From: an uncultured Sphingomonadaceae bacterium
Lineage (GTDB): Bacteria > Pseudomonadota > Alphaproteobacteria > Sphingomonadales > Sphingomonadaceae
Length of the DNA stretch: 64,000 nt
Assembly (NCBI GenBank): GCA_947501695.1
Contig: CANMWO010000001.1
Location: 1,054,001 to 1,118,000 of the forward strand
Direction of reading: 5' to 3'
Part shown: in pieces, positions 1 through 7,826 of the stretch
How the letters are laid out: each line of letters opens with the position of its first letter
Numbering within the stretch: position 1 is the first letter of the stretch
Position numbers and translations under genes: made by a program
Notes under the pieces: generated by a model
Database searches by the model: none
What the model was told of the DNA's origin: nothing
Seen by the model: only the letters and a program-made list of their open reading frames with translations

Positions 1-1074
1 TTTGATCCAAGCAAACGGGTTGATCACAAGGTCCAGCGTCAAGTTGATCCGTTCATTGTCTACGGCATTGATGCCGCCGGACAGGCATTGGAAGATGCTG
101 GCCTGACGGAAATGACTGACGAAGAAAAGCTGCGTGTGGGTTGCTCCATTGGTTCAGGCATTGGCGGATTACCGGGGATTGAAAAAGAATCTCTGGTTCT
201 TCACGAGCGTGGACCGGCCCGGGTTAGTCCGCATTTTGTCCATGGCCGCCTGATCAACCTGATCTCGGGTCAGGTTTCGATCAAATATGGATTGATGGGT
301 CCTAATCACGCGGTTGTGACTGCTTGTTCCACGGGTGCGCACAGCATTGGCGATGCGGCGCGGATGATTGCACTGGATGATGCCGATGTCATGCTGGCTG
401 GCGGAGCAGAGGCAACGATTTGCCCAATAGGCATTGCTGGCTTTGCTCAAGCGAAGGCGCTCTCCACGAACAATGACAATCCGGAAGCAGCGTCACGCCC
501 TTATGACAAAAACCGCGATGGTTTTGTGATGGGTGAGGGTGCAGGTGTTGTGGTTCTTGAAGAATATGAGCGCGCCAAAGCGCGCGGTGCGACCATCTAT
601 GCGGAAGTTGTAGGCTATGGCCTTTCCGGAGATGCTCACCACGTGACCGCACCTCACCCCGATGGTGTCGGTGCCTATCGCTCAATGGAAATGGCGCTGA
701 AACGCTCAGGCCTCAGTACGGCAGACATAGATTATGTGAATGCCCATGGTACATCAACAATGGCCGATGTCCTTGAACTGGCAGCAGTGCGCCGTTTGTT
801 CGGTGATGATATTGCTAACATGTCCATGAGTTCAACCAAATCTGCGATCGGCCATTTGCTGGGCGGAGCAGGAGCTGTGGAAGCGATTTTCTGTATTTTG
901 GCCCTTCGCGATCAGATTGTTCCACCGACATTGAATCTCGATGATCCGGAAGATAGCTGTGAAGGCGTTGATCTGGTGCCACATGTCGCCAAAAAGCGCG
1001 AAGTGAAAGCCGTGCTGAGCAATAGCTTCGGTTTCGGTGGCACCAATGCCAGTATCATCATGAAGGCGGTATAG
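1..1074 (+). CDS. fabF: beta-ketoacyl-ACP synthase II (FabF), 3' part
   Basis: Elongating condensing enzyme of fatty acid synthesis: joins malonyl-ACP to a growing acyl-ACP in the cytoplasm. The reading frame is open from base 1, so the start lies upstream of the window. The thiolase-fold catalytic triad is intact: the nucleophilic Cys in TACSTG (codon at 325-327), the His of NAHGTST and the His of KSAIGHLLGGAG, followed by the C-terminal GFGGTN loop. The stop is 7 bases before mltG, so the two are probably co-transcribed; fabF-mltG adjacency is common in proteobacteria. HGTST is followed by MAD instead of the commoner PLGD. Confidence 0.95.
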   Translation, partial: FDPSKRVDHKVQRQVDPFIVYGIDAAGQALEDAGLTEMTDEEKLRVGCSIGSGIGGLPGIEKESLVLHERGPARVSPHFVHGRLINLISGQVSIKYGLMGPNHAVVTACSTGAHSIGDAARMIALDDADVMLAGGAEATICPIGIAGFAQAKALSTNNDNPEAASRPYDKNRDGFVMGEGAGVVVLEEYERAKARGATIYAEVVGYGLSGDAHHVTAPHPDGVGAYRSMEMALKRSGLSTADIDYVNAHGTSTMADVLELAAVRRLFGDDIANMSMSSTKSAIGHLLGGAGAVEAIFCILALRDQIVPPTLNLDDPEDSCEGVDLVPHVAKKREVKAVLSNSFGFGGTNASIIMKAV

Positions 1075-1081
1075 CGTTATC

Positions 1082-2053
1082 ATGCGGCGCTTCGGTTGCC
1101 TGATCCTCATAATAGCAGCGGTTATTGTCGGCCTTGTGGCGACTAATTTTATCTATGGATGGAATGCCAGTGGACCGTTGGAAACTGAGCAGCAAATAAT
1201 CGTCAAGTCAGGCTCAAGCCTTGGCATGGCGGCCAAATCTCTCGAAGACGATGGCGTAATCGAATCTGCTGATGCGTTTCTAACTCGGGCTAGAGTTTTT
1301 GGTGGATCAGAACCGATCAAGGCGGGGGAATTCATCATTCCTGCAGGCGCAAGCAACGCGACAATATTGAACATATTGCAGGGCGGGAAAACAGTCCAAC
1401 GGCTGATAACTATTCCAGAAGGAACGCCATCAATCATCGTCCACGAAAAATTGATGGCCGAAAAGCTTCTAACTGGAGAGGTCCCGATACCAACTGAAGG
1501 CTCAATATTACCGGACAGCTATAGTTTTGAACGCGGCGAAGCGCGGTCTGCAGTGGTGGCGCGCATGCAAAAGGCGATGAAAGATACCATTGCTGAGCTA
1601 TGGCCAAAGAAAACTGCGGCTAGCGTTGTGAAAACTCCGGAAGAGGCGATCATATTGGCGGCGATTGTCGAAAAAGAAACAGCTCTGGCTCGCGAGCGGC
1701 GGACTGTCGCTGCGGTATATAGTAACCGGGTTACACGCAATATGATGTTGCAGGCTGATCCGACGATTATCTATCCGATTACAAAGGGCAAGCCGTTGGG
1801 ACGCCGCATAAGACAATCCGAAATTGCCGCGGTAAACGACTATAATACATATTCGATGGTTGGGTTGCCCAAAGGCCCCATTGCCAATCCTGGTCGTGCG
1901 TCGATTGAAGCCGTGCTCAACCCGGCCAAAAGTGATTTTCTGTTCTTTGTGGCAGACGGCAAAGGCGGGCATGTCTTTGCCAAAACACTAGCTGAGCACA
2001 ATGCCAATGTCGAAAAATGGTTCGCCATCCGCCGTGAACGCGGTGAGATGTAA
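1082..2053 (+). CDS. mltG: endolytic murein transglycosylase MltG
   Basis: Inner-membrane lytic transglycosylase that cuts nascent glycan strands and is thought to end peptidoglycan polymerisation. One N-terminal TM helix (residues 4-25) is followed by a periplasmic YceG domain. The catalytic Glu is visible in the family motif VEKET (Glu197), with LQADPTIIY and the GLPKGPIANPGRAS block near the C-terminus. The 323-aa length is normal. It starts 7 bases after the fabF stop; the only purine-rich stretch (GGCGG) lies about 13 bases upstream of the ATG. Confidence 0.95.
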   Translation: MRRFGCLILIIAAVIVGLVATNFIYGWNASGPLETEQQIIVKSGSSLGMAAKSLEDDGVIESADAFLTRARVFGGSEPIKAGEFIIPAGASNATILNILQGGKTVQRLITIPEGTPSIIVHEKLMAEKLLTGEVPIPTEGSILPDSYSFERGEARSAVVARMQKAMKDTIAELWPKKTAASVVKTPEEAIILAAIVEKETALARERRTVAAVYSNRVTRNMMLQADPTIIYPITKGKPLGRRIRQSEIAAVNDYNTYSMVGLPKGPIANPGRASIEAVLNPAKSDFLFFVADGKGGHVFAKTLAEHNANVEKWFAIRRERGEM

Positions 2054-2062
2054 GGAAATATT

Positions 2063-2497
2063 ATGGCTGGTTTTTTAGCTAATAGTTTGATGCTCTCGAT
2101 GCTAGTGCTTTCAGGCCCTCAATCTGGTAAAGATGCTGGAGAAGCAGCAGAAACAGTGCAAACTGTTCCGGAAGGGCAAATGGTTGCCCTCAGAGGAAAG
2201 CTGCTAGGACGCTATAATCTGCGCGGCGTAATGGAAACCGCTTCCGGCCTCGAATTGTCGGACGACGGCAGTTTCAGGTGGTATCTGGTGGTTGGTGGCC
2301 TCGATGCCTTTTCCGGAGGCAGTTGGGAATATGGTGATGATCAAGTCACATTGGTCTTTGATCCTCCTGCAGAAGGCGCGCGCTATGATCCCATTGGCAC
2401 TGTGGTCATGCAAATTGATGGGGAAAATCTTTTGCCGCCACGAAATTTTGGCGGTGGCGCTTATGTTAAGGTACAGCCCCGTCCAGAGAACAAATAG
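2063..2497 (+). CDS. hypothetical exported protein
   Basis: 144 aa, no family recognised. A short hydrophobic N-terminus (FLANSLMLSMLVLSG) suggests export or a membrane anchor. The remainder looks like a small beta-rich domain: RGKLLGRYNLRGVMETASG, then DDGSFRWYL, GSWEY and QVTLVF, a rhythm typical of lipocalin-like or YD-type beta folds. It starts 9 bases after mltG with a good ribosome site (AAGGAAA), so it is probably the last gene of the fabF-mltG unit. No catalytic motif seen. Confidence 0.7.
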   Translation: MAGFLANSLMLSMLVLSGPQSGKDAGEAAETVQTVPEGQMVALRGKLLGRYNLRGVMETASGLELSDDGSFRWYLVVGGLDAFSGGSWEYGDDQVTLVFDPPAEGARYDPIGTVVMQIDGENLLPPRNFGGGAYVKVQPRPENK

Positions 2498-2503
2498 TTC
2501 GGT

Positions 2504-3094
2504 TCACCCTTCCGGGCTGTAAACATCCGCAACGACCATGATAAGCCCCGCGTCGACTATTTTCTGATCATCTTGACCGCCTGTTGGCATTACCACCATT
2601 CTCATTTCAGACATTCCATCGTCTAACGGTTCTCGCCAAGATGTTGTGTAAAGTGGCGAAAATACTTCCGGCAAGCTGTTTTCTGTCATGCCCACGGCGT
2701 CAGCGCGCTTGGTCAGTCGTTTTAGAAAACCCGCCCGTTTCACTCCGAGCATCATGGGTTTGTCAGAAGGTCGGGACGTAAGAAGGATGCAATAACGGTC
2801 CTGGTTATCCTCACCCCAAGCGACGACATAGCGATCGGAAAAAAGGTGATAAACCGGCCCACTTTTAGTATAGCGCGCGCGCAGCGTATCTTTGCCTTTG
2901 GTGGTGATTGGCAATAGTGACAAATCTCTAAACGGCACTATATCCTTTTTGATAAAGCCGATGCAATCGTCGAAAATAATCCGCATGACCAACGGCTCAT
3001 GATCTTCGATGATTTGTGGTTCGGATGCGAAAGCCGAGGGAGCAGACAGAAGTAACGCCAACAGGGATAATCCTGCCCACTTTGCTTTTTGCAT
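2504..3094 (-). CDS. hypothetical secreted protein
   Basis: 196 aa with a clear Sec signal peptide: basic MQKAK, hydrophobic LSLLALLLS and probable cleavage at AFA-SEP, so the mature protein is periplasmic or outside. Only two cysteines remain in the mature part (FDDCIGF and RYCILL), which could form one disulfide. No domain recognised. The ATG at 3094 has a ribosome site GGAGTG at suitable distance. It converges with the preceding gene, the stops being 6 bases apart. Confidence 0.7.
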   Translation of the reverse strand: MQKAKWAGLSLLALLLSAPSAFASEPQIIEDHEPLVMRIIFDDCIGFIKKDIVPFRDLSLLPITTKGKDTLRARYTKSGPVYHLFSDRYVVAWGEDNQDRYCILLTSRPSDKPMMLGVKRAGFLKRLTKRADAVGMTENSLPEVFSPLYTTSWREPLDDGMSEMRMVVMPTGGQDDQKIVDAGLIMVVADVYSPEG

Positions 3095-3139
3095 ATCAAT
3101 TTCACTCCATGCCCGGTAGCGAGCAAATCATAGTGCTGA

Positions 3140-4111
3140 TCAGTAGTTAAACCGAGTAGCCAAGCTATCCCGTGCTTCCTGATATTCAGAAATCAGGATA
3201 TCGACCATGTCCTGAACCGAGCGCACTTCGTCGATGGCGCCAATGCCTTGGCCGCTGCCCCAGATGTCTTTCCATGCTTTTTTGTCGGTATTGCCGCCAG
3301 AACCGAAGTTCATGGTCTTATAGTCGCCCTGTGGTAGATCATCTGGATCAAGACCGGCACTTTCAATGGAACCACGCAGATAGTTTCCGCTAACACCGGT
3401 GAACAGATCAGAATAAACGATATCCTTGGCGCGGCCTTCGACAATCCCGTCTTTATAGCCTTGGTCCGCATTGGCTTCCTTGGTCGCAATAAATGCAGAA
3501 CCCATATAGCCGAAATCAGCACCCATGGCTTGCGCGCCCAAGATGGATGCGCCGCAACCGATAGAACCAGATAGCGCGACGGGACCGTCGAACCATTGGC
3601 GAATTTCCTGCATCAATGCGAACGGTGAGATCACACCGGCATGGCCGCCAGCGCCAGCAGCGACAGGGATTAGGCCGTCCGCACCTTTTTCAATCGCTTT
3701 GTGAGCAAAACGGTCGTTGATAATATCGTGCATCGTGATCCCGCCCCAACCGTGAACAGCGGTGTTGAGGTCTTCGATCGCACCCAATGACGTGATGATC
3801 AGTGGTACTTTCCACTTTTCGCAGGTCGCCATATCCTGATCGAGGCGATCATTAGACTTGTGGACGATCTGGTTCACCGCAAAAGGCGCTGCCGGTTTGT
3901 CCGGATTATCCCGGTTCCAAGCGGCCAGTTCTTCGGTAATCTGATGCATCCACTCATCAAGCAGTGTCTGTGGTCGAGCGTTGAGGGCAGGGAAGGAACC
4001 GACGATGCCAGCCTTACATTGCGCTATGACTAATTCTGGACCTGAAACGATGAATAGCGGGGAACCGATGAGCGGTAGGCGAAGATTGTCGAACAATGCA
4101 GGTAAAGTCAT
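3140..4111 (-). CDS. nitronate monooxygenase-like FMN flavoprotein
   Basis: TIM-barrel FMN enzyme of the nitronate monooxygenase (2-nitropropane dioxygenase) family, which oxidises alkyl nitronates such as propionate-3-nitronate. Visible family features are the N-terminal LIGSPLFIVSGPELV, the phosphate-binding GAGGHAG block, and LSGSIGCGASILGAQAMGADFGYMGSAF, which holds the second FMN phosphate loop. Its 323-aa length is normal. It stands alone on the minus strand between an unknown secreted protein and leuA, with no pathway partner. Substrate is inferred from family only. Confidence 0.88.
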   Translation of the reverse strand: MTLPALFDNLRLPLIGSPLFIVSGPELVIAQCKAGIVGSFPALNARPQTLLDEWMHQITEELAAWNRDNPDKPAAPFAVNQIVHKSNDRLDQDMATCEKWKVPLIITSLGAIEDLNTAVHGWGGITMHDIINDRFAHKAIEKGADGLIPVAAGAGGHAGVISPFALMQEIRQWFDGPVALSGSIGCGASILGAQAMGADFGYMGSAFIATKEANADQGYKDGIVEGRAKDIVYSDLFTGVSGNYLRGSIESAGLDPDDLPQGDYKTMNFGSGGNTDKKAWKDIWGSGQGIGAIDEVRSVQDMVDILISEYQEARDSLATRFNY

Positions 4112-4201
4112 AAATTCCCCATTCTAAAAAGGTGATAACCCGCCATAGCCTAAGCACAGGTGGATTCCACTGTTATTTTAATCGATTGCTTAATCTGGTC
4201 G

Positions 4202-5860
4202 CTAAATTCGATTTACCGCGCTGAGCAAGGCTTCAACTGAAGCCCGAGAGACATCACTATTGATTCCGACCCCATAAAATTCCTGACCATCACCAGTCTT
4301 GCATTCAACATAGGCAGCAGCCTTTGCATCTTTGCCCGAACCAAGCGCATGTTCCTGATAATCTATAATCTCCAACGTGATGCCAAGAGATGAGGCAAGG
4401 GCATCGACAACACTCGATATCAGGCCATTACCCCGGCCGCTGACTGAATTTTCGCCTTCAGGACCCTTCACTTTACCAACAAATATACGGTCGCCGCCAG
4501 TTTGGCTTTCCTGATAATCGATCAGGCTATATTGCCCGCCGCCGTCAAGGTGATAGCGTTTTTGGAAAGCATCCCAGATATCTTCGGAAGATAGTTCTCG
4601 GCTTGTCTGGTCCGCTAGCTCTTGGACGGTCCGGCTGAAATTGGCTTGCAAGCGCTTGGGCAGTTTCAGCCCCTGGTCCTGTTCCAATATCCATGCAATC
4701 CCGCCTTTACCAGACTGGCTGTTGACGCGGATGACAGCTTCGTAATCTCGGCCAATGTCACGAGGATCAATCGGCAGATAAGGCACGTTCCACAGTTCAT
4801 CATTTCGCTGCTCTTGCGCGGTAAAGCCCTTTTTGATTGCGTCCTGATGAGACCCGGAAAAAGCAGTGAAGACCAGCTCTCCGGCATAAGGATGGCGCTC
4901 CGGCACCGGGAGTTGATTGCAATATTCCACTGTTTTGACAATTTCATCCATGTTGGAAAAATCAATCTCTGGATCAACGCCTTGCGTGTACATATTGAGG
5001 CCAAGCGTCACCAGATCGACGTTGCCGGTGCGCTCGCCATTGCCGAATAGACAGCCCTCGACCCTGTCCGCACCCGCCATTAAGCCGAGCTCCGATGCAG
5101 CGATTCCCGAGCCGCGATCATTGTGCGTATGAAGGCTGATCACAACATGCTCGCGATTGCTAATATGTTTGCACATCCATTCCACTTGGTCGGCATAGAC
5201 ATTCGGTGTAGACGCTTCGACCGTTGCAGGCAGATTTAAGATCAGCGGTTTTTCGGCAGTCGGTTCCAAAATTTCCATCACAACTTCGCAAACTTCAAGA
5301 CTGAAATCGATTTCAGCGGTGGAGAAGGTTTCCGGAGAATATTCGAAATGCCAGTCAGTATCTGGATATTTCTCTGCTTGTTCGCGAAGAATAGTCGCAC
5401 CTTCTTTGGCAATGTCCTTCACGCCTTCTTTGCCCACCTTGAAGACCACATCACGCCATGCCGGCGATACCGCGTTATAGAGATGGACGATGGCCTGCTT
5501 GGCGCCTTCCAGGCTAGCAAAGCTTGTTTCTATTAGATCGCGGCGCGACTGGGTCAGGACCTGCACCATGACGTCATCGGGAATGCTGCCCGATTTGACC
5601 AGACCGCTAATGAAATCAAAGTCGGTCGCTCCTGCTGACGGGAAGCCGACTTCTATTTCCTTGATTCCGATCTTTATAAGAAGATCAAAGAAACGTTGTT
5701 TTTTCTGCGCATCCATCGGATCGATGAGTGCCTGATTGCCGTCACGCAGGTCGGTTGAAAGCCAGCGAGGTGCTTTATCAATCACACGGGAAGGCCATTG
5801 GCGGTCCGGCAATTCAATCTGGCCGAAGGGACGATATTTTTGAGATGGTATTGGATGCAT
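4202..5860 (-). CDS. leuA: 2-isopropylmalate synthase (LeuA, long type)
   Basis: First committed step of leucine synthesis: condenses acetyl-CoA with 2-oxoisovalerate. The catalytic DRE-TIM barrel begins at RWLSTDLRDGNQAL and the metal-binding HTHNDRG motif is present; the C-terminal LeuA dimer/allosteric domain follows (SQTGGDRIFVGKVKG to the end). The yeast/mycobacterial-like start MHPIPSQKYRPF marks the long form. The ATG at 5860 was chosen over an in-frame TTG at 5896 because the protein similarity begins there. A leader peptide and a terminator-type hairpin upstream indicate attenuation by leucine. Confidence 0.95.
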   Translation of the reverse strand: MHPIPSQKYRPFGQIELPDRQWPSRVIDKAPRWLSTDLRDGNQALIDPMDAQKKQRFFDLLIKIGIKEIEVGFPSAGATDFDFISGLVKSGSIPDDVMVQVLTQSRRDLIETSFASLEGAKQAIVHLYNAVSPAWRDVVFKVGKEGVKDIAKEGATILREQAEKYPDTDWHFEYSPETFSTAEIDFSLEVCEVVMEILEPTAEKPLILNLPATVEASTPNVYADQVEWMCKHISNREHVVISLHTHNDRGSGIAASELGLMAGADRVEGCLFGNGERTGNVDLVTLGLNMYTQGVDPEIDFSNMDEIVKTVEYCNQLPVPERHPYAGELVFTAFSGSHQDAIKKGFTAQEQRNDELWNVPYLPIDPRDIGRDYEAVIRVNSQSGKGGIAWILEQDQGLKLPKRLQANFSRTVQELADQTSRELSSEDIWDAFQKRYHLDGGGQYSLIDYQESQTGGDRIFVGKVKGPEGENSVSGRGNGLISSVVDALASSLGITLEIIDYQEHALGSGKDAKAAAYVECKTGDGQEFYGVGINSDVSRASVEALLSAVNRI

Positions 5861-5927
5861 GGACGTTACTCTTATGCTGCAAGCGATTTCGCGCAAGGAC
5901 GAAATTGCTAATTAATTTCAATTTTTT

Positions 5928-5988
5928 GGAAAAATAATCCCTTAGGCGGGGCCGCTGCATCAAGCAGCAGCGCAGCTACGCCTAAGGG
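5928..5988 (-). terminator. leuA transcription attenuator hairpin
   Basis: On the minus strand a perfect 10-bp inverted repeat, CCCTTAGGCG at 5988-5979 and CGCCTAAGGG at 5948-5939, encloses a GC-rich 30-base loop region and is followed by ATTATTTTTCC. It begins at the stop codon of the leader peptide and ends about 70 bases before the leuA ATG. Position and form fit an attenuator terminator that ribosome stalling on the leader could prevent. Confidence 0.75.
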
Positions 5989-6041
5989 CGCATAAGTCGG
6001 TGAAGCTCTAGGTTTGAGACACTTGCCATGGCGATGTTCAT
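5982..6041 (-). CDS. leuA leader peptide (19 aa)
   Basis: Small ORF directly before the attenuator, encoding MNIAMASVSNLELHRLMRP and stop. Three Leu codons lie within six codons (CTA, CTT, CTT) near the end, and the stop codon overlaps the first arm of the terminator hairpin, the classic arrangement of amino-acid biosynthetic attenuators. The ribosome site is weak; an internal ATG at 6029 is an alternative start that keeps all three Leu codons. A tRNA-Leu(UAG), which would read CUA, is encoded at 25.4 kb. Function is inferred from architecture. Confidence 0.72.
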   Translation of the reverse strand: MNIAMASVSNLELHRLMRP

Positions 6042-6201
6042 ATCTGTTGCGGTGCAAAAATCAACCATGCTGGTGATTTTATTTTGCATTGGGTGAAACC
6101 TTTTCGCGCGGTCTTGCGAAACCATCAACGAGCATGACGGCTCAACGAAATTATTTTTTACACTGAATCACATGAACTTAAATCTTACCAAGGAACTGAA
6201 A

Positions 6202-6687
6202 ATGAAAAATTTTATCATGCCATTGGCCCTTGCACTTGCAGCGACCACCGGAACCTTCGCCCTTCCAATTGATGCGGCCATTGCCGGTCCAACCTATACC
6301 GGCGTTAAAGGTGGAAACACTGCCGTTGGTGGTTACGATGTTACCTCTTACTTCACTGGAAACGGTGTTCCTGTCAAAGGAAGCAAGGCTCATAAAGTAA
6401 CGTATAAAGGTGCTGCATATTTTTTCAGCAACGCCGCTAACGCTAAAAAATTTAAAGAGAAGCCAGCTCAGTTTGCACCGCAATATGGTGGCCACTGTGC
6501 ATGGGCCCTGTCTCGTGGTTCTTTAGCACCGGGCGATCCACTGGTCTACAAACTGGTCAATGGAAAACTCTATTTCAACGTCAACAAACAGGTTCAGAAA
6601 ACCTGGCTGACGGACATTGCCGGGTTCATCAAAAAGGCCGACATCCAATGGCCAAAATTCCCGGATAACGCCAAATTTGGCGGTTAA
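6202..6687 (+). CDS. exported YHS-domain protein (first copy)
   Basis: 161 aa. The ATG at 6202 was chosen over 6172 because it follows AAGGA at proper spacing and opens a signal peptide (MKNFIMPLALALAATTG, probable cleavage at AIA-GPT), giving a periplasmic protein. The mature part is a YHS-family domain: VGGYDVTSYF, VTYKGAAYFFSNAANAKKFKEKP, then YGGHCAWALSRG with the conserved His-Cys pair; homologues are often called YHS domain (seleno)proteins. YHS domains are linked to heavy-metal handling. A close paralogue lies 0.5 kb downstream with a cysteine-rich gene between them. Confidence 0.88.
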   Translation: MKNFIMPLALALAATTGTFALPIDAAIAGPTYTGVKGGNTAVGGYDVTSYFTGNGVPVKGSKAHKVTYKGAAYFFSNAANAKKFKEKPAQFAPQYGGHCAWALSRGSLAPGDPLVYKLVNGKLYFNVNKQVQKTWLTDIAGFIKKADIQWPKFPDNAKFGG

Positions 6688-6748
6688 TCCGACACCTTAT
6701 TCGTCACGTGTATTTTTAACTTAAACACTATTATCAAAGGAAACTATC

Positions 6749-7039
6749 ATGAATAACCAACGTAAACTCTCCGCAATGCTCTCCGTGATGGGCGGCCTTG
6801 CCCTCGCAACACCTTCCGCTGCGCTGGCTACTTGCACCGCAGCGCCAGCAACACAATCAGCTTGCAGCGCCTGTTCAGCCTCTGCTTGTGCGGCCGCTTG
6901 CGGAGCTTGCGCAGCGGCATCTTGTGCTGCGGCTTGTGGCGCTTGTGCTGCAGCTACTTGCGCGGCTGATTGCAGTGCCGCTGCCCCGGCAGCTTGCGCA
7001 GCACAACCAGCAGCCTGTGGCGCCTGTGCACCAGAATAA
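6749..7039 (+). CDS. exported Ala/Cys-rich repeat protein
   Basis: 96 aa with a signal peptide (MNNQRKLSAMLSVMGGLALATPSAALA). The mature ~69 residues are almost only Ala, Cys, Ser, Gly, Pro, Thr and contain 14 Cys. A 12-residue unit CAAACGACAAA(S/T) occurs twice in tandem and then decays. Codons differ between the units, so the repeat is kept at protein level. The ribosome site AAAGGA is good. The Cys density and periplasmic targeting suggest soft-metal (Cu, Zn, Hg) or thiol-redox binding, by analogy only; no family recognised and no RiPP-modifying enzyme is adjacent. Confidence 0.8.
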   Translation: MNNQRKLSAMLSVMGGLALATPSAALATCTAAPATQSACSACSASACAAACGACAAASCAAACGACAAATCAADCSAAAPAACAAQPAACGACAPE

Positions 7040-7077
7040 GATCGCAAATTAACTACGGCCATTCAGACACTTGGCCA

Positions 7078-7108
7078 GGGAGGGGTTTTCAATTAGAAAG
7101 CCCCTCCC
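7078..7108 (+). terminator. strong hairpin between Cys-rich gene and second YHS gene
   Basis: A 13-bp stem (GGGAGGGGTTTTC with GAAAGCCCCTCCC, one G-U pair) closes a 5-base loop AATTA. The U-tract behind it is poor (AACTTATTTG). It ends 28 bases before the ATG of the second YHS gene. It may be a partial terminator or mRNA-stabilising hairpin that lowers downstream expression relative to the Cys-rich gene. Confidence 0.65.
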
Positions 7109-7136
7109 AACTTATTTGTGGAAAGAGGATGTGCTA

Positions 7137-7718
7137 ATGAGAAAGACTTTAATCCCTGCCATTTTAATGGCGGCCCTCCCTATAGCCTGTTCCGGACAAG
7201 GTTCTGGTGACGAAGCGTCCGGTACCGAGGCAAGCAATACATCGGGAGATATGATGCCGGGCACTGAAATGCCGATGTCCGATTTCGCCGAAGTTACGGA
7301 TGATATGACTGGTCCGGTCTTTATTAATCCAGATGGTCCCGCTGGTGTTGCCGTTAGTGGATATGACACCGTCAGCTATTTTGAAGGTGATGGTACGCCC
7401 GTTAAAGGCTCCGAAGAATTTGGCGTGACCTATAATGACGTCGACTATCATTTCTCGAGCGCTGAAAATGCCGCTAAGTTTGAAGCAGAACCTGGAAAAT
7501 ATGCTCCACAATATGGCGGCCATTGCGCATGGGCAATGTCGCGCGGTCGATTGGCATCTGGCGATCCAATCTACTATAAAGTGGTTGATGGTAAGCTATA
7601 TCTGAACTTCAACAAGCAAGTGCAGGAAATGTGGTTGAAAGATATTCCCGGTTTTATCGAGAAAGCCGACGCTGCATGGCCTTCCGTTCCAGAAGGCGCC
7701 ACATTCGATAATCAGTAA
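7137..7718 (+). CDS. YHS-domain protein, probable lipoprotein (second copy)
   Basis: 193 aa. The ATG at 7137 has GAAAGAGG upstream and begins a signal sequence MRKTLIPAILMAALPIAC; the Cys followed by SGQGSGDE looks like a lipidation site, although the lipobox (PIAC) is not ideal. A ~55-residue low-complexity acidic linker precedes a YHS domain very similar to the first copy: VSGYDTVSYFEGDGTPVKGS, FSSAENAAKFEAEPGKYAPQ and the same YGGHCAWAMSRGRLASGDP block, ending in WLKDIPGFIEKADAAWP. Probably a membrane-tethered partner of the soluble first copy. A terminator follows the gene. Confidence 0.85.
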   Translation: MRKTLIPAILMAALPIACSGQGSGDEASGTEASNTSGDMMPGTEMPMSDFAEVTDDMTGPVFINPDGPAGVAVSGYDTVSYFEGDGTPVKGSEEFGVTYNDVDYHFSSAENAAKFEAEPGKYAPQYGGHCAWAMSRGRLASGDPIYYKVVDGKLYLNFNKQVQEMWLKDIPGFIEKADAAWPSVPEGATFDNQ

Positions 7719-7723
7719 AATCA

Positions 7724-7757
7724 AAAAAGGCGGCAGTAATATCTCTGCCGCCTTTTT
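7724..7757 (+). terminator. rho-independent terminator after YHS cassette
   Basis: Stem AAAAAGGCGGCAG / CTGCCGCCTTTTT around an 8-base loop, with a T run, 5 bases after the stop of the second YHS gene. It closes the YHS-Cys-YHS transcription unit. Confidence 0.9.
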
Positions 7758-7826
7758 ACTTTTGATAGCGCAAAATTAACGGTTGCCCCTTAACCTGACG
7801 CACCTTGGGTTTTAATAGGGTAGTTC

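Noticed and set aside
6721-7062. 113-aa minus-strand ORF opposite the Cys-rich gene
   Set aside because: Gln/Ala repeats are the antisense of the Ala/Cys codons; no ribosome site or family features.
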